64,000 bases of DNA, from assembly GCF_039955095.1 (NCBI RefSeq), contig NZ_CP154878.1, positions 930,001 to 994,000 on the forward strand, written 5' to 3'. The notes below the pieces were generated by a model. It was not told where the DNA came from, searched no databases, and saw only the letters and a list, made by a program, of their open reading frames with translations. Position 1 is the stretch's first letter. The number at the start of each line of letters is the position of its first letter. Below are positions 1 to 10,274 of this stretch, piece after piece. The translations under genes were made by a program, and so were the position numbers. Source of the DNA: Limosilactobacillus sp. WILCCON 0051 (GTDB taxonomy: Bacteria; Bacillota; Bacilli; Lactobacillales; Lactobacillaceae).

Positions 1-506
1 AATGGCGGCACTGGAAAACCAGCGATGGCCATTACATTGATCAGATTGCCAAAGTCATCGAACAGATCAAGACCACGCCGGATTCACGCCGGATGATCGT
101 TTCGGCCTGGAATCCAGAAGACGTGGACAGCATGGCATTGCCGCCTTGCCACACGATGTTTCAATTCTACGTCAACGATGGCAAGCTGAGCTGTCAGCTG
201 TATCAGCGCAGTGCCGATATTTTCTTGGGCGTGCCGTTCAACATTGCCAGCTATGCGCTTTTGACGCACATGATTGCCAAGGAATGCGGCCTGGGCGTGG
301 GCGAGTTCGTGCATACTTTAGGAGATGCGCATATCTACAGCAATCACATTGAACAGATCAAAGAACAGCTTTCCCGAACGCCGCATCCAGCACCAAAACT
401 GATTCTGCCGGCCGATCCAAAACCAGTTGATCAGTATGAGATGGAAGACATTAAGCTGGAAAACTATGAGCACGAGGCCGGGATCAAGGCCCCAGTTGCT
501 GTTTAA
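1..506 (+). CDS. thyA: Thymidylate synthase, C-terminal part (5' end outside the window)
   Basis: Converts dUMP to dTMP using methylene-tetrahydrofolate, in the cytoplasm. The reading frame is already open at base 3, reading WRHWKTSDG, and runs to TAA at 504-506. Visible family landmarks are the [10 protein letters not shown] segment, the [11 protein letters not shown] segment with the catalytic Cys, the [18 protein letters not shown] segment and [12 protein letters not shown] near the end. About 167 residues are present, so the N-terminal part lies upstream. It is followed after 11 bases by dfrA, whose product regenerates the tetrahydrofolate that this enzyme oxidises, so the two are probably cotranscribed. 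Confidence 0.97.
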   Translation, partial: WRHWKTSDGHYIDQIAKVIEQIKTTPDSRRMIVSAWNPEDVDSMALPPCHTMFQFYVNDGKLSCQLYQRSADIFLGVPFNIASYALLTHMIAKECGLGVGEFVHTLGDAHIYSNHIEQIKEQLSRTPHPAPKLILPADPKPVDQYEMEDIKLENYEHEAGIKAPVAV

Positions 507-517
507 GAGGTGTTTTT

Positions 518-1012
518 ATGAATCAGCTGGACTTTATCTGGGCTCAGGATCCAGACGGCTATATTGGCAAAAACGGCACCATGCCATGGCATCTGCCTGC
601 CGATTTGAAGCATTTTAAAGCCGTGACGCTCAATCATCCGGTAATTATGGGTGCCAATACGTTCAAGTCGATCGGCCGGCCACTGCCGAAACGCGAAAAT
701 ATCGTCTTGACGCATCAAAAACTGGCCGATGACAAGATTACGGTGGTACACAGTGTCGAAGAGCTAAAGGAGCTGCTAGCGGATCGCTTGGCTGACCAGC
801 GCTGTTTTGTCATTGGCGGAGCACAGATCTATCAAACGCTGCTGCCATTAGCTGGCGATCTTTATCGAACGGTGGTTGAACGGCGCTTTGGCGGAGATAC
901 CAAAATGCCGGCCATTGACTATCAGGGATGGCGTTTGGCAGATGTGGAGAAAATAAAAAGCGATCAGCCGGACGTTCCCGACTGCCGCTTTGAGCATTGG
1001 ATTAAAAACTAG
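518..1012 (+). CDS. dfrA: Dihydrofolate reductase
   Basis: NADPH-dependent reduction of dihydrofolate to tetrahydrofolate. At 164 aa it has the usual chromosomal DHFR length. It opens with DFIWAQDPDGYIGKNGTMPWHLPADLKHFK, split here as the substrate loop (residues 6-20) and the PWHLPADLKHFK helix carrying the acidic active-site residue. MGANTFKSIGRPLP (about residues 45-58) and FVIGGAQIYQ (about 96-105) are the nucleotide-binding segments. ATG at 518 is preceded by AGAGGTG, 6-7 bases upstream. It sits directly after thyA, the common lactobacillus order. Its end overlaps the end of the convergent gene by four bases. Confidence 0.97.
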   Translation: MNQLDFIWAQDPDGYIGKNGTMPWHLPADLKHFKAVTLNHPVIMGANTFKSIGRPLPKRENIVLTHQKLADDKITVVHSVEELKELLADRLADQRCFVIGGAQIYQTLLPLAGDLYRTVVERRFGGDTKMPAIDYQGWRLADVEKIKSDQPDVPDCRFEHWIKN

Positions 1013-1653
1013 ACGTAAAATAGGATCGAAAAGTAGATGAATGCCGTGCCGACCATGACAAAAAGATGCCAGATCAGATGCGTGTAACGGGTTGGCATGC
1101 TGTAGAGCAGGGCGCCCAGCGTATAGGTGATGCCTCCCGCCAGCAGCAGGCCAAAGCCAATTGGTCCCAAGGCGTGCCAAAGCGGCCAAAATGCCAGCAC
1201 GCACATCCAGCCCATGATCACGTAGAAAATCGTCGACCATTTGCTCTTTTTTTGAAACCAGATGCTTTTATAGATGATGCCAGCAGCTGCCATGGCCCAG
1301 ATAATGCCAAACAGCGTCCAGCCCTGCCAGCCTTTAATGGCCACCAGACAGTATGGCGTGTAGCTGGCGGCAATGACCAGGTAGATCATATCGTGGTCCA
1401 GAATCTGAAAGACCCGTTTAGCGCGAGTAAAGATCAGCGAGTGAAACAGCGTTGAGGCTAAAAAGAACAGGACTAAAGCCGCGCCATAGATTGAAAAAGT
1501 AACGATACGCATGGGGCTGCCGGTATGGACCGCCCGCACGATCAAGATCACCAATCCGGCAATGGCCAGGGCTGCACCAACACCGTGAGTAATGGCATTG
1601 GCGATTTCAATTAAAAGAGTTTGGCGACGTGAGGTTGAATTTTTCATCTGCAA
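1009..1653 (-). CDS. trhA: TrhA/hemolysin III family (PAQR-like) seven-TM membrane protein
   Basis: Integral membrane protein of the hemolysin III/YqfA/TrhA family, implicated in membrane-energetics homeostasis in other bacteria; its haemolytic activity is doubtful. Seven hydrophobic segments are visible. The family histidines are present in LASTLFHSLIF and in THLIWHLFV near the C-terminus, with ILDHDMIY between. Start choice: a strong AGGAG lies at 1662-1666 (minus strand), eight bases before TTG at 1653, while ATG at 1647 would have 14-base spacing; TTG is therefore preferred, giving about 214 aa. An ATG further upstream would place the Shine-Dalgarno sequence inside the gene. Monocistronic by position. 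Confidence 0.88.
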   Translation of the reverse strand: MQMKNSTSRRQTLLIEIANAITHGVGAALAIAGLVILIVRAVHTGSPMRIVTFSIYGAALVLFFLASTLFHSLIFTRAKRVFQILDHDMIYLVIAASYTPYCLVAIKGWQGWTLFGIIWAMAAAGIIYKSIWFQKKSKWSTIFYVIMGWMCVLAFWPLWHALGPIGFGLLLAGGITYTLGALLYSMPTRYTHLIWHLFVMVGTAFIYFSILFYV

Positions 1654-1735
1654 GCTGAATACTCCTTTCATAAAAGTGCTCGGCAATGAAATCAGCCGTT
1701 ATTTCTGCTATACTAAAGTTAATTATCAAGGCAGT

Positions 1736-1764
1736 TTGCATGCCCGGCAGACTAAGTTTATAAT
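1736..1764 (+). promoter_or_regulatory. Promoter of degV
   Basis: TTGCAT at 1736-1741 and TATAAT at 1759-1764 are separated by exactly 17 bases. The -10 box overlaps the first copy of the 14-bp operator-like repeat described next, so a bound repressor would block polymerase. Confidence 0.6.
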
Positions 1765-1815
1765 GTATTTAGTCTTTAAAATAATGTATCTAGTTTACGA
1801 TACTAGATACATTAT
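1760..1815 (+). promoter_or_regulatory. Three copies of a 14-bp operator-like repeat in the degV leader
   Basis: ATAATGTATTTAGT at 1760-1773 and ATAATGTATCTAGT at 1781-1794 are direct repeats 21 bp apart (two helical turns). ACTAGATACATTAT at 1802-1815 is the exact inverse of the second copy, giving a perfect 14-bp dyad around a 7-base centre. There is no U-run after it, so it is not a terminator. The arrangement over and downstream of the promoter suggests binding of a dimeric regulator, which is not identified here. Confidence 0.6.
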
Positions 1816-1846
1816 ATCAAACTTGATCAGGAAGTGGGTAATTTCC

Positions 1847-2689
1847 ATGTCAAAGATTAAAATTGTGGCTGACTCTTCAGCTGGCCTTACCGATGAAGAA
1901 ATTAAAAAATATGATATTACGATCGTACCGCTGTCAGTAATGATTGACGGGACGGTTTATGTTGAACGCGAAACGATCACCAACGATCAGTTCCCAACGA
2001 TGATGAAAAATGCCAAGTCGCTGCCAAAAACCTCGCAGCCGCCAATTGGCAAGTTCGTTGATGCCTTTGATCAGGCGGGGGCAGATGGCAGCGAGGTTCT
2101 GTGCGTGACGATGATGGCATCGATCAGTGGCACGGTTCATGCTGCTGAGCAGGCTGCCAACCTAACCAAGACCAAGGTAACGGTATATGACTGCCAGTCA
2201 ACCGACCGCGGCATGGCCTTTCAAATCATTGAAGCCGCCAAGGTGATTGCAGACGGCGGAACGGTTGATGATGCAATTGCCAAGATGAAGGACGTTTTGC
2301 AAAAGAGCAAGCTGTATCTGGCAATCGATAATCTCGATAATCTGGTAGCGGGTGGTCGAATCAGCAAGTTTGCCGGTGCGCTGTCTCGATTTATGAACAT
2401 CAAGGTCATGCTGCAGGTTTATGATGGCGAGATCCACGTAGCTTCCAAGGGTCGCGGCATGAAGGCGATTCATAAGGAATGGGATAAGATCCTAGACGAG
2501 ATGGCAAATGGTCCTAAGGTTTTGGGTGTTGGCATCTCGCATGTTGAAGGCATGAGTGAAGTTGAACGGCTTAAAGAAAAGGTTCAGGCTATCTGTCCAG
2601 AGCTGCCGATCGTCGTTCGCGAAACAGTGCCGATTATTGCAACGCATACGGGCTTGGGTGCCTGCTGCCTGCTTTACTATACTGAATAG
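1847..2689 (+). CDS. degV: DegV family fatty-acid-binding protein (FakB-like)
   Basis: DegV proteins bind fatty acids, and in Gram-positive bacteria FakB members present them to the kinase FakA for phosphorylation. The protein is 280 aa, starting with KIKIVADSSAGLTDEEIK. The family motif SLPKTSQPPIGKF lies at about residue 60 and the C-terminal HTGLGACCLLYY loop is present. ATG at 1847 is chosen because the open frame upstream runs through the promoter and operator repeats; GAAGTGGG about 10 bases upstream is a modest ribosome site. A second paralogue lies at 18,644. No fakA is present in this window, so which fatty acid it carries is unknown. Confidence 0.9.
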   Translation: MSKIKIVADSSAGLTDEEIKKYDITIVPLSVMIDGTVYVERETITNDQFPTMMKNAKSLPKTSQPPIGKFVDAFDQAGADGSEVLCVTMMASISGTVHAAEQAANLTKTKVTVYDCQSTDRGMAFQIIEAAKVIADGGTVDDAIAKMKDVLQKSKLYLAIDNLDNLVAGGRISKFAGALSRFMNIKVMLQVYDGEIHVASKGRGMKAIHKEWDKILDEMANGPKVLGVGISHVEGMSEVERLKEKVQAICPELPIVVRETVPIIATHTGLGACCLLYYTE

Positions 2690-2694
2690 TCAGA

Positions 2695-2726
2695 AAGTCT
2701 GATGCCGGATCGCATCGGACTTTTTT
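2695..2726 (+). terminator. Rho-independent terminator after degV
   Basis: AAGTCTGATGC (2695-2705) pairs with GCATCGGACTT (2712-2722), with one G-U pair, and is followed by a run of T. Confidence 0.85.
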
Positions 2727-2884
2727 ATTGCCGTATATGTATAAAAAATGAATAAAAATTATTAATCCATTAAGGTAAAATGATTTAATTTATTTAAATA
2801 AAAGGGAATATTGGCAGTGATAAACGTTAAAACAGCTGGAATTCAGTAGTTTTCAACTTAAAATCAATGCTTTTTCAATTAATA

Positions 2885-2898
2885 TGTAAGCGCTTGAT
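2885..2898 (+). promoter_or_regulatory. cre-like site (CcpA) upstream of the pyr promoter
   Basis: TGTAAGCGCTTGAT matches the catabolite-responsive element core TGNAANCGNWNNCA with a mismatch near the 3' end. It lies about 35 bases before the pyrR -35 box. The 2,727-2,932 stretch is otherwise AT-rich and has no credible gene. Confidence 0.45.
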
Positions 2899-2932
2899 TT
2901 TGAAACAATAAACATAAATTTCAAAAATATGC

Positions 2933-2961
2933 TTGACAAACGTATAGCTATCCATTAAATT
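2933..2961 (+). promoter_or_regulatory. Promoter of pyrR-carAB
   Basis: TTGACA at 2933-2938 is a perfect -35 box; TTAAAT at 2955-2960 is a weaker -10 box with 16-base spacing. Transcription would start just before the PyrR-binding leader. Confidence 0.65.
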
Positions 2962-2979
2962 AAATAACAATCTATATGT

Positions 2980-3670
<691 letters not shown>

Positions 3671-3703
3671 TTGAGTGAGATTGTTTAGAAAAGGGAGATT
3701 GCA

Positions 3704-4792
3704 ATGAAACGTTATTTGATTATGGAGGATGGCTCGATCTATGAGGGCGAAGGCTTTGGCGCCGATGTGCAGACCACTGGCGAAGTCGTCTTTACTACAG
3801 GGATGACCGGCTATCAAGAGGCCATTACCGACCAGTCGTACGCCAATCAGATCCTGGTGTTTACCAACCCGCTGATCGGTAATTACGGCGTCACGCTGGA
3901 TGATTTTGAATCACTGCAGCCGCAGATCAAAGGCGTCATCTGTCGACAGGTGGCGCGGATTCCTAGCAACTGGCGCATGCAGGACACGCTGCCCGGTTTT
4001 TTGGAAAAGATGAATATTCCAGGTCTGCAGGGAATCGATACGCGTGAGCTGGTTCGCAAGCTGCGTCATTTTGGCACGCTGCGTGGACGAATTGCCGACT
4101 CAATCACTGATGCTGACAGCGTGGTTAAAGAATTAAAAAGTCAAAATCCAACCAAAGGCATCATCAGTCAGGTCTCAACCAAGACGCTTTATCCTAATCC
4201 AGGAACCAAGCGCAATATCGTGGTGGTTGATTTTGGCGCCAAACACAGTATTCTGCGCGAGTTGGCCAAGCGAGACTGCAATACGATCGTGGTGCCTTAT
4301 TCAACAACGGCCCAAGAAATTTTGAATCTGCATCCGGATGGCGTTTTACTTTCCAATGGCCCGGGCGATCCTACTGAAATGACGGCTGCAGCTGAAATGG
4401 TGGCTGAAATTGAGAAACATCTGCCAGTTTTTGGCATCTGCATGGGTCATCAGATTTTTGCCTTGGCTAACGGGGCCAGCACCTACAAGATGAAGTTTGG
4501 CCACCGGGGCTTTAATCATCCGGTCAGAGACATTGCTTCCGGTCAGATCGTCTTTACTTCACAGAATCATGGCTATGCGGTTGATCCAGACTCAATTGAT
4601 AAGGAAAAGCTGATGATCACGCATGTTGAGATCAATGATGGGACGGTTGAAGGGCTGCGCCATCGTCGATATCCGGCGTTTTCGGTTCAATTCCATCCGG
4701 ATGCCGCGCCTGGCCCTCATGATGCCGATGGTTTGTTTGATGACTTTATCAGCATGGTAGATCAACGAAAGGAAGCACGCACCAATGCCTAA
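3704..4792 (+). CDS. carA: Carbamoyl-phosphate synthase small (glutaminase) subunit
   Basis: Hydrolyses glutamine and channels ammonia to CarB for carbamoyl phosphate, the precursor of pyrimidines and arginine. The protein is 362 aa, the normal length. The nucleophile Cys is in [16 protein letters not shown] (about residues 243-258), and the catalytic His is in [13 protein letters not shown] (about 328-340); the usual HPE is HPD here, a conservative change. It is eight bases from overlapping carB: the carB ATG lies inside its final codons, so translation is coupled. Under PyrR control, which points to the pyrimidine branch. A degenerate paralogue is at 11,707. Confidence 0.96.
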   Translation: MKRYLIMEDGSIYEGEGFGADVQTTGEVVFTTGMTGYQEAITDQSYANQILVFTNPLIGNYGVTLDDFESLQPQIKGVICRQVARIPSNWRMQDTLPGFLEKMNIPGLQGIDTRELVRKLRHFGTLRGRIADSITDADSVVKELKSQNPTKGIISQVSTKTLYPNPGTKRNIVVVDFGAKHSILRELAKRDCNTIVVPYSTTAQEILNLHPDGVLLSNGPGDPTEMTAAAEMVAEIEKHLPVFGICMGHQIFALANGASTYKMKFGHRGFNHPVRDIASGQIVFTSQNHGYAVDPDSIDKEKLMITHVEINDGTVEGLRHRRYPAFSVQFHPDAAPGPHDADGLFDDFISMVDQRKEARTNA

Positions 4793-7700
4793 ACGGACAG
4801 ATATTCATAAAATTTTGGTAATCGGCTCCGGACCAATCATTATTGGTCAGGCCGCGGAATTCGACTATTCAGGAACCCAAGCCTGCATGGCCCTGCGCGA
4901 GGAAGGCTATGAAACGGTACTGGTCAATTCCAATCCCGCCACGATTATGACGGACACGGAAATTGCCGACCACGTCTACATTGAGCCATTAACGGTCGAA
5001 TCAGTATCGCGAATTATTCGCCAGGAATATCCGGATGCAATTCTGCCAACGCTGGGTGGGCAGATTGGCTTGAACCTGGCCGTGGCGCTTGGCAAGACTG
5101 GTATCTTAGATGAGCTTAACATCCAGATGCTGGGCACCAAGCTGGCTTCAATTGATGAGGCTGAGGACCGTGAAAAATTTAAAGAGCTGATGCAGCGCTT
5201 AAATGAACCGGTACCTGCTTCCAAGACGGTGGCCACGGTTGCGGCGGCGCTTGAGTTTGCTCATGAGATCGGCTATCCGGTGATCGTGCGGCCAGCCTTT
5301 ACAATGGGTGGTACTGGCGGCGGCATGTGTCATAACGATGATGAACTGAAGGCGATTGCTGCTAATGGTCTGGATCTTTCGCCAGCAACTCAGTGTCTGA
5401 TCGAAAAATCAATTGCCGGCTATAAAGAAATTGAGTTTGAGGTGATGCGTGACGCAGCCGACAATGCGATGGTAGTCTGCTGTATGGAAAACTTTGATCC
5501 GGTCGGTATTCATACTGGTGACTCAATCGTTTTTGCTCCATGTCAGACGCTTTCTGATCGTGAATATCAGATGCTGCGTGACTGCGCGCTCAAACTGATT
5601 CGGGCGCTTAAGATCGAAGGTGGCTGCAACGTTCAATTAGCTCTTGACCCTAACAGCTATCAATATAACGTGATCGAAGTCAATCCGCGGGTTTCGCGTT
5701 CTTCAGCATTGGCTTCCAAGGCAACGGGTTATCCAATCGCCAAGATGGCAGCTAAGATCGCGGTGGGGCTGACCTTAGATGAGATCAAGAATCCGGTTAC
5801 TGGGACGACGTTTGCTGAATTTGAGCCGGCATTGGACTATGTAGTCTGCAAGATTCCGCGCTGGCCATTTGACAAGTTTACGCATGCCGATCGTCGGCTG
5901 GGCAGTCAGATGAAGGCAACCGGTGAAGTCATGGCAATCGGCCGCAACTGTGAGGAAGCCCTTCAAAAAGCCGTTCGCTCTCTGGAAATCGATCAAAAGG
6001 ATCTGTTTTCAAAGGAGGCACAGTCAGCATCTGATACTGAGCTGGAAGACAAGCTGGTGCACGTTCAAGACGATCGAATCTTTTATCTGGCCGAAGCGCT
6101 GCGGCGTGGCTACAGCCTAGAAGACCTGCATGAGCTGACTAAGATTACCGTCTACTTTTTGGACATCTTAAAACATATCGTGGAACTGGAAGATCAGATC
6201 AAGGCTAGTCCTAAAGACGCAGCCGTGTTAAAACTGGCTAAGCAGTATGGCTTTTCTGATCCAACGATTGCCGACCTCTGGCAGACTGATGCCGACAGCA
6301 TTCGTCAGCTGCGGCTGCAAAATGGCATCGTACCAGTCTATAAGATGGTTGATACCTGTGCAGCTGAATTTGAGTCGCAGACGCCATATTTCTACAGTAC
6401 GTATGATCATGAAAATGAAAGCATCAAAAGCGAGCGGCCGTCCGTCTTGGTTATCGGCTCAGGTCCGATTCGAATTGGTCAAGGGGTAGAGTTTGACTAC
6501 GCCACCGTCCACAGCGTTAAGGCAATTCAACGACTGGGCTATGAGGCGATCGTAATGAACTCCAATCCCGAAACGGTTTCAACTGACTTTTCGGTTTCTG
6601 ACAAGCTTTATTTTGAACCGTTGACGCTGGAAGACGTGCTCAACGTGATTGATCTAGAGAAGCCGATGGGCGTGATCGTTCAATTTGGCGGTCAGACAGC
6701 GATCAATCTGGCAGCTGGCTTGGCTGAGCATGGCGTCAAGATTCTGGGAACCACGGTTAAGGATCTGGATGCTGCCGAGGACCGGGAAGTCTTTGATCAA
6801 GTCATCAAGGATCTGCAGCTCAAGCAGCCGATTGGGTTAACGGCCACGACTGGAGTAGGCGTCTTAAAAGCTGCCAAGGAGATCGGCTATCCGGTCTTGG
6901 TACGGCCAAGCTACGTTTTAGGCGGTAAGGCAATGGAGATCGTCTACAATGAAAAAGAACTGCACGAATACCTCAGCCAAAACGCGCCCGCCGCTGAAGA
7001 CCATCCAATTTTAGTCGATGCCTATCTGGAAGGGCGTGAATGCGAGGTCGATGCCATCTGTGACGGCAAAGAGGTTCTTTTGCCGGGGATCATGGAGCAT
7101 ATCGAACGCGCCGGCGTGCACTCTGGCGACTCAATGGCCGTTTATCCGCCACAAAGCTTTGATGACGATATTAAGCAGCAGATCGTGGCCGCTACCAAGA
7201 AGCTTTGCGTAGCTTTAAAGTGCGTGGGCATCATGAACATTCAATTCATTATTCATAACCATGAGGCCTATGTCTTGGAAGTCAATCCTCGGGCCAGCCG
7301 GACGGTACCGTTTTTGAGCAAGATTACGGGAATCGAAATGGCTCAGGTAGCAACCCGCGTGATTTTGGGCGAGTCATTGGCCAGTCAAGGATATCAAGAT
7401 GGTCTCTACCCAGAGTCAAAGACCATTCATGTTAAAGCGCCAGTCTTTAGTTTCAATAAGCTGGATGACGTTGACAGCTACCTGGGACCTGAGATGAAAT
7501 CTACTGGTGAGGTCATGGGCAGCGACTACACGTTTGAAAAGGCACTTTATAAAGCATTTGAAGGTGCCAAGATGCATCTGCCGGACTATGGCAATGTTTT
7601 GCTGACGATTGAGGACCGTGACAAAGAGACGATTTTGCCACTGGCCAAGCGCTTTGCCAAGATTGGCTACCGGATTTTGGCTACGGATGGCACGGCAGAT

Positions 7701-7970
7701 TTCTTAAAGCAAAACGGCCTGCACGTTACGACCGTTGGCAAGCTGCATGAAGAGGATACCAAGCGGGCCAATATTTTAGACGTCTTAAAGGACAATGACG
7801 TGGACCTGGTTATCAATACCATGGAACATGATTATGAAAAGGCTTCTGATGGCTTTGTGATTCGGCAGACGGCAATCGAGCACAACATCCCGCTTTTGAC
7901 GGCGCTGGATACAGTTAATGCCCTGTTGAAGGCTTTGGAGAGTCGTTCATTTGCTACGCAGGCGCTTTAG
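4785..7970 (+). CDS. carB: Carbamoyl-phosphate synthase large subunit
   Basis: Uses bicarbonate, two ATP and ammonia from CarA to make carbamoyl phosphate. The protein is 1,061 aa, full length, with two ATP-grasp halves. First half: [19 protein letters not shown] (about residues 12-30), glycine loop [10 protein letters not shown] (about 170-180) and [20 protein letters not shown] (about 297-316). The middle oligomerisation domain contains [16 protein letters not shown]. Second half: [32 protein letters not shown] and [20 protein letters not shown]. The C-terminal MGS-like allosteric domain runs from about residue 930 to the end. It overlaps carA by eight bases. Fully equipped, unlike the copy at 12,786. 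Confidence 0.97.
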   Translation: MPKRTDIHKILVIGSGPIIIGQAAEFDYSGTQACMALREEGYETVLVNSNPATIMTDTEIADHVYIEPLTVESVSRIIRQEYPDAILPTLGGQIGLNLAVALGKTGILDELNIQMLGTKLASIDEAEDREKFKELMQRLNEPVPASKTVATVAAALEFAHEIGYPVIVRPAFTMGGTGGGMCHNDDELKAIAANGLDLSPATQCLIEKSIAGYKEIEFEVMRDAADNAMVVCCMENFDPVGIHTGDSIVFAPCQTLSDREYQMLRDCALKLIRALKIEGGCNVQLALDPNSYQYNVIEVNPRVSRSSALASKATGYPIAKMAAKIAVGLTLDEIKNPVTGTTFAEFEPALDYVVCKIPRWPFDKFTHADRRLGSQMKATGEVMAIGRNCEEALQKAVRSLEIDQKDLFSKEAQSASDTELEDKLVHVQDDRIFYLAEALRRGYSLEDLHELTKITVYFLDILKHIVELEDQIKASPKDAAVLKLAKQYGFSDPTIADLWQTDADSIRQLRLQNGIVPVYKMVDTCAAEFESQTPYFYSTYDHENESIKSERPSVLVIGSGPIRIGQGVEFDYATVHSVKAIQRLGYEAIVMNSNPETVSTDFSVSDKLYFEPLTLEDVLNVIDLEKPMGVIVQFGGQTAINLAAGLAEHGVKILGTTVKDLDAAEDREVFDQVIKDLQLKQPIGLTATTGVGVLKAAKEIGYPVLVRPSYVLGGKAMEIVYNEKELHEYLSQNAPAAEDHPILVDAYLEGRECEVDAICDGKEVLLPGIMEHIERAGVHSGDSMAVYPPQSFDDDIKQQIVAATKKLCVALKCVGIMNIQFIIHNHEAYVLEVNPRASRTVPFLSKITGIEMAQVATRVILGESLASQGYQDGLYPESKTIHVKAPVFSFNKLDDVDSYLGPEMKSTGEVMGSDYTFEKALYKAFEGAKMHLPDYGNVLLTIEDRDKETILPLAKRFAKIGYRILATDGTADFLKQNGLHVTTVGKLHEEDTKRANILDVLKDNDVDLVINTMEHDYEKASDGFVIRQTAIEHNIPLLTALDTVNALLKALESRSFATQAL

Positions 7971-7999
7971 GCTCAATCATTAAATTTATCAAGCAGAAT

Positions 8000-8032
8000 C
8001 GACTGCCCGTGGTGGTGGTCGGTTTTTATTTT
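8000..8032 (+). terminator. Probable terminator after carB
   Basis: CGACTGCC (8000-8007) pairs with GGTGGTCG (8014-8021) with G-U pairs, followed by a T-rich run GTTTTTATTTTT. The rest of the 250-base gap to the next gene shows only a weak promoter-like TTGACT at 8140. Confidence 0.6.
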
Positions 8033-8220
8033 TGAAAAACAACCCAGCCAGCGTAACGGGACGCTATCTATAGTTTAAGCTTAAAGTCAGATGGTTCAGT
8101 TCGTTTTTTTTATAGTTCTCGATTTAACGGCTGGACAAGTTGACTTAAAGTACGCTTTAACGATTAGACTGTATCTAAGTCGATGTGTCCGGCTGCTAAA
8201 ATTGTAAGGAGGAATTTAGG

Positions 8221-9261
8221 ATGAAGACGGCAATTTTTGCTGAACCAGGTAAAATGGTGATTAAAGAGGCTGCCAAACCAACTTTACAGGCCGATGATGA
8301 CGTAATTATTCGCGTGATTCGAACCTGTGTCTGTGGCTCGGATCTATGGGCCTATTCAGCAGGCGATCAAAAAGCCAACGACTCAGTCAACAGCGGTCAC
8401 GAAGCGCTTGGGATCGTTGAAGAGGTCGGCAGTGCGATTACAACGGTCAAGCCAGGTGATTTTGTCATTGCTCCGTTTACGCATGGCTGTGGACATTGTG
8501 CTGCCTGTTTGGCTGGCTATGATGGTACCTGTGATGAGCGGGTCCTTTACGATAACTGGAGTGAAGGCTTCCAATCCGAATATATCTGCTTTAAACATGG
8601 CAACTGGGCTTTGATTAAGATTCCTGGTCAGCCAGAGGACTATAGCGAAGGCATGATGAAGTCGTTTATGACGCTGGCCGATGTGATGGCAACCGGCTAT
8701 CATGCCGCACGAACGGCCGAGGTTAAGCATGGTGATCGCGTTGTGGTCGTAGGTGACGGCGCGGTTGGTCAATGTGCCGTGATTGCTGCTAAGATGATGG
8801 GGGCCTCACAGGTTGTGATCATGAGCCGTCATGAGGATCGGCAAAAACTGGCCCAGGAATTTGGTGCAACGGCATATGTCGCCGAACGTGGCGATGAAGG
8901 GGCAAAAAAGGTCAAGGAGCTGCTTGGCGGTGGTGCTGACGCGGCATTAGACTGTGTCGGTACAGAAGCTTCAATCAATCAGTGCCTGGCAGTAGTTCAC
9001 AATGGCGCTCACGTCAGTCGAATCGGCGTGCCGCACAGCAATGTCGATCCATTTACGCTGTTTGCCCATAATATTGCACTGGCTGGAGGTTCGGCAAGTG
9101 TGACAACTTATGATAAAAACGTGCTTTTAAAGGCAGTCTTAGATGGGCAGATCAATCCAGGCAAAGTGTTTACCAAAACCTACACGCTGGATCAGATCAA
9201 TGAAGCCTATCGCGACATGGCTGACCGTAAAACGATCAAATCCTACATTGTAATTGAGTAA
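8221..9261 (+). CDS. Zinc-dependent alcohol dehydrogenase (MDR superfamily)
   Basis: NAD(P)-dependent medium-chain dehydrogenase/reductase, cytoplasmic, 346 aa. Catalytic zinc ligands are in TCVCGSDLW (about residues 36-44) and NSGHEALGIVEEVG (about 58-71). The four structural-zinc cysteines occur in CGHCAACLAGYDGTC (about 88-102). The Rossmann motif VVVVGDGAVGQ lies near residue 180. ATG at 8221 is preceded by AAGGAGGAATTTAGG, a strong ribosome site. It resembles the Zn-alcohol dehydrogenases annotated as threonine/sorbitol-dehydrogenase-like in lactobacilli, but the substrate cannot be read from sequence. It stands alone between two terminators. Confidence 0.9.
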   Translation: MKTAIFAEPGKMVIKEAAKPTLQADDDVIIRVIRTCVCGSDLWAYSAGDQKANDSVNSGHEALGIVEEVGSAITTVKPGDFVIAPFTHGCGHCAACLAGYDGTCDERVLYDNWSEGFQSEYICFKHGNWALIKIPGQPEDYSEGMMKSFMTLADVMATGYHAARTAEVKHGDRVVVVGDGAVGQCAVIAAKMMGASQVVIMSRHEDRQKLAQEFGATAYVAERGDEGAKKVKELLGGGADAALDCVGTEASINQCLAVVHNGAHVSRIGVPHSNVDPFTLFAHNIALAGGSASVTTYDKNVLLKAVLDGQINPGKVFTKTYTLDQINEAYRDMADRKTIKSYIVIE

Positions 9262-9280
9262 CCCAAATAGTCGCAAAAGA

Positions 9281-9318
9281 AAATCGTCCTGTCTGAAGCA
9301 AGGCAGGGCGATTTTTTT
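9281..9318 (+). terminator. Terminator after the alcohol dehydrogenase
   Basis: AAATCGTCCTG pairs with CAGGGCGATTT (9304-9314), then a T run. The following 110 bases up to the convergent gene hold no gene. Confidence 0.85.
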
Positions 9319-9431
9319 GACTAAAAATAATGCATGAATTCTTAATTTACATATAGTAAGATGAGGGCATTTAAGAAATTGTTGCGACTGACGGATTGTT
9401 GATCAGACCGTAAGAAAGTTTGATATACTGG

Positions 9432-9839
9432 TTACTGATGGTCAGGCTGATTGACCCATTCATGCAGAGCCTGATTGGCCAGCTGGTGGGCGCCTTGGTT
9501 TTCTTTTTCGGGTACCCACTGGACTACGACGGTTTTAAAATCGTCCATGCTGGTTAACAGCTCGTTCAGCTCGTTTTCATAATGACGCGCATGCTCTTTG
9601 CCCACAGCGTCGCTCAGCAGGCGGCTGTCGGTATAAAACAGCACGGTCTCTTGATTGGAAAAATGTTTTTTTAAATAGGCAAAGCCTTCAATTGCCGCGG
9701 CAAATTCGCCTTGATGATTGGAAGCCCGCGGCAAAAAAGATTTAAGCTGCTGCTGCTGGCCGTCTTTGACAACCAGCATTCCCAGTCCAGTGGGGCCAGG
9801 ATTGCCTTTGGTGGCAGCATCGGTATATAGTTTGATCAT
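9432..9839 (-). CDS. RNase HI-like protein, last catalytic Asp apparently replaced
   Basis: The protein has the RNase H fold, family of cytoplasmic RNA-DNA hybrid nucleases; 135 aa, the short YpdQ-type length. Conserved acidic residues are visible in KLYTDAATKGNPGP (Asp near residue 6), HQGEFAAAIEG (Glu near 47) and LFYTDSRLLSDA (Asp near 71). The usual fourth acidic residue, in an N-x-x-A-D-x-LA context, reads GAHQLANQAL, with His where Asp is expected. The family assignment is firm; catalytic competence is uncertain. Divergently transcribed from ebsA; the two starts are about 30 bases apart and share a control region. Confidence 0.85.
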   Translation of the reverse strand: MIKLYTDAATKGNPGPTGLGMLVVKDGQQQQLKSFLPRASNHQGEFAAAIEGFAYLKKHFSNQETVLFYTDSRLLSDAVGKEHARHYENELNELLTSMDDFKTVVVQWVPEKENQGAHQLANQALHEWVNQPDHQ

Positions 9840-9872
9840 TTGATTACCTCATTGACATTAGGAAGTGATATT

Positions 9873-10274
9873 TTGGAAGAAGAAAAACGCTACTTTTACC
9901 AGCCGGATCTAACCTCGGCAACCATTCAATGGTGCTGGATGCTTTTGATTGGCATTGCTGGTGTCGTGGTCTGGCTGGAGATTACCCATTTTAACTGGAT
10001 TACGGCATTGCTTTTAGCGCTTTTTATTATTTTAGCAGTTTTGGCGATTGGCCGGCGTACGGTTTTGGTAACGCCGACCAAAATGGTATTTGATCGTATG
10101 CTGCAGAATCGTTTTTTGGTAATTCCGCTTAAAGACATTCGCCAGCCTCGCTTTACCAAGCATACCATGACGATCACGGTTAATGGCGAGGTCATGACCT
10201 TTTCATTTTCCGCGCGCTCAATCGACTCTTTAAAGATTACGCTGGGTAATGCAGTAAAAAATGAACATGAATAA
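9873..10274 (+). CDS. ebsA: EbsA family protein
   Basis: Small membrane protein of the EbsA family, named for a pore-forming/aggregation-related protein in enterococci; its cellular role is poorly defined. About 133 aa, starting LEEEKRYFYQPDLTSATI, with two hydrophobic segments at roughly residues 20-60 and a soluble beta-rich tail. Start: AGGAAG is seven to eight bases before TTG at 9873; in-frame TTG at 9840 lacks a ribosome site. It overlaps lspA by 14 bases and heads the cluster ebsA-lspA-rluD-carA-like-carB-like, a conserved lactobacillus neighbourhood apart from the last two genes. Confidence 0.8.
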   Translation: MEEEKRYFYQPDLTSATIQWCWMLLIGIAGVVVWLEITHFNWITALLLALFIILAVLAIGRRTVLVTPTKMVFDRMLQNRFLVIPLKDIRQPRFTKHTMTITVNGEVMTFSFSARSIDSLKITLGNAVKNEHE

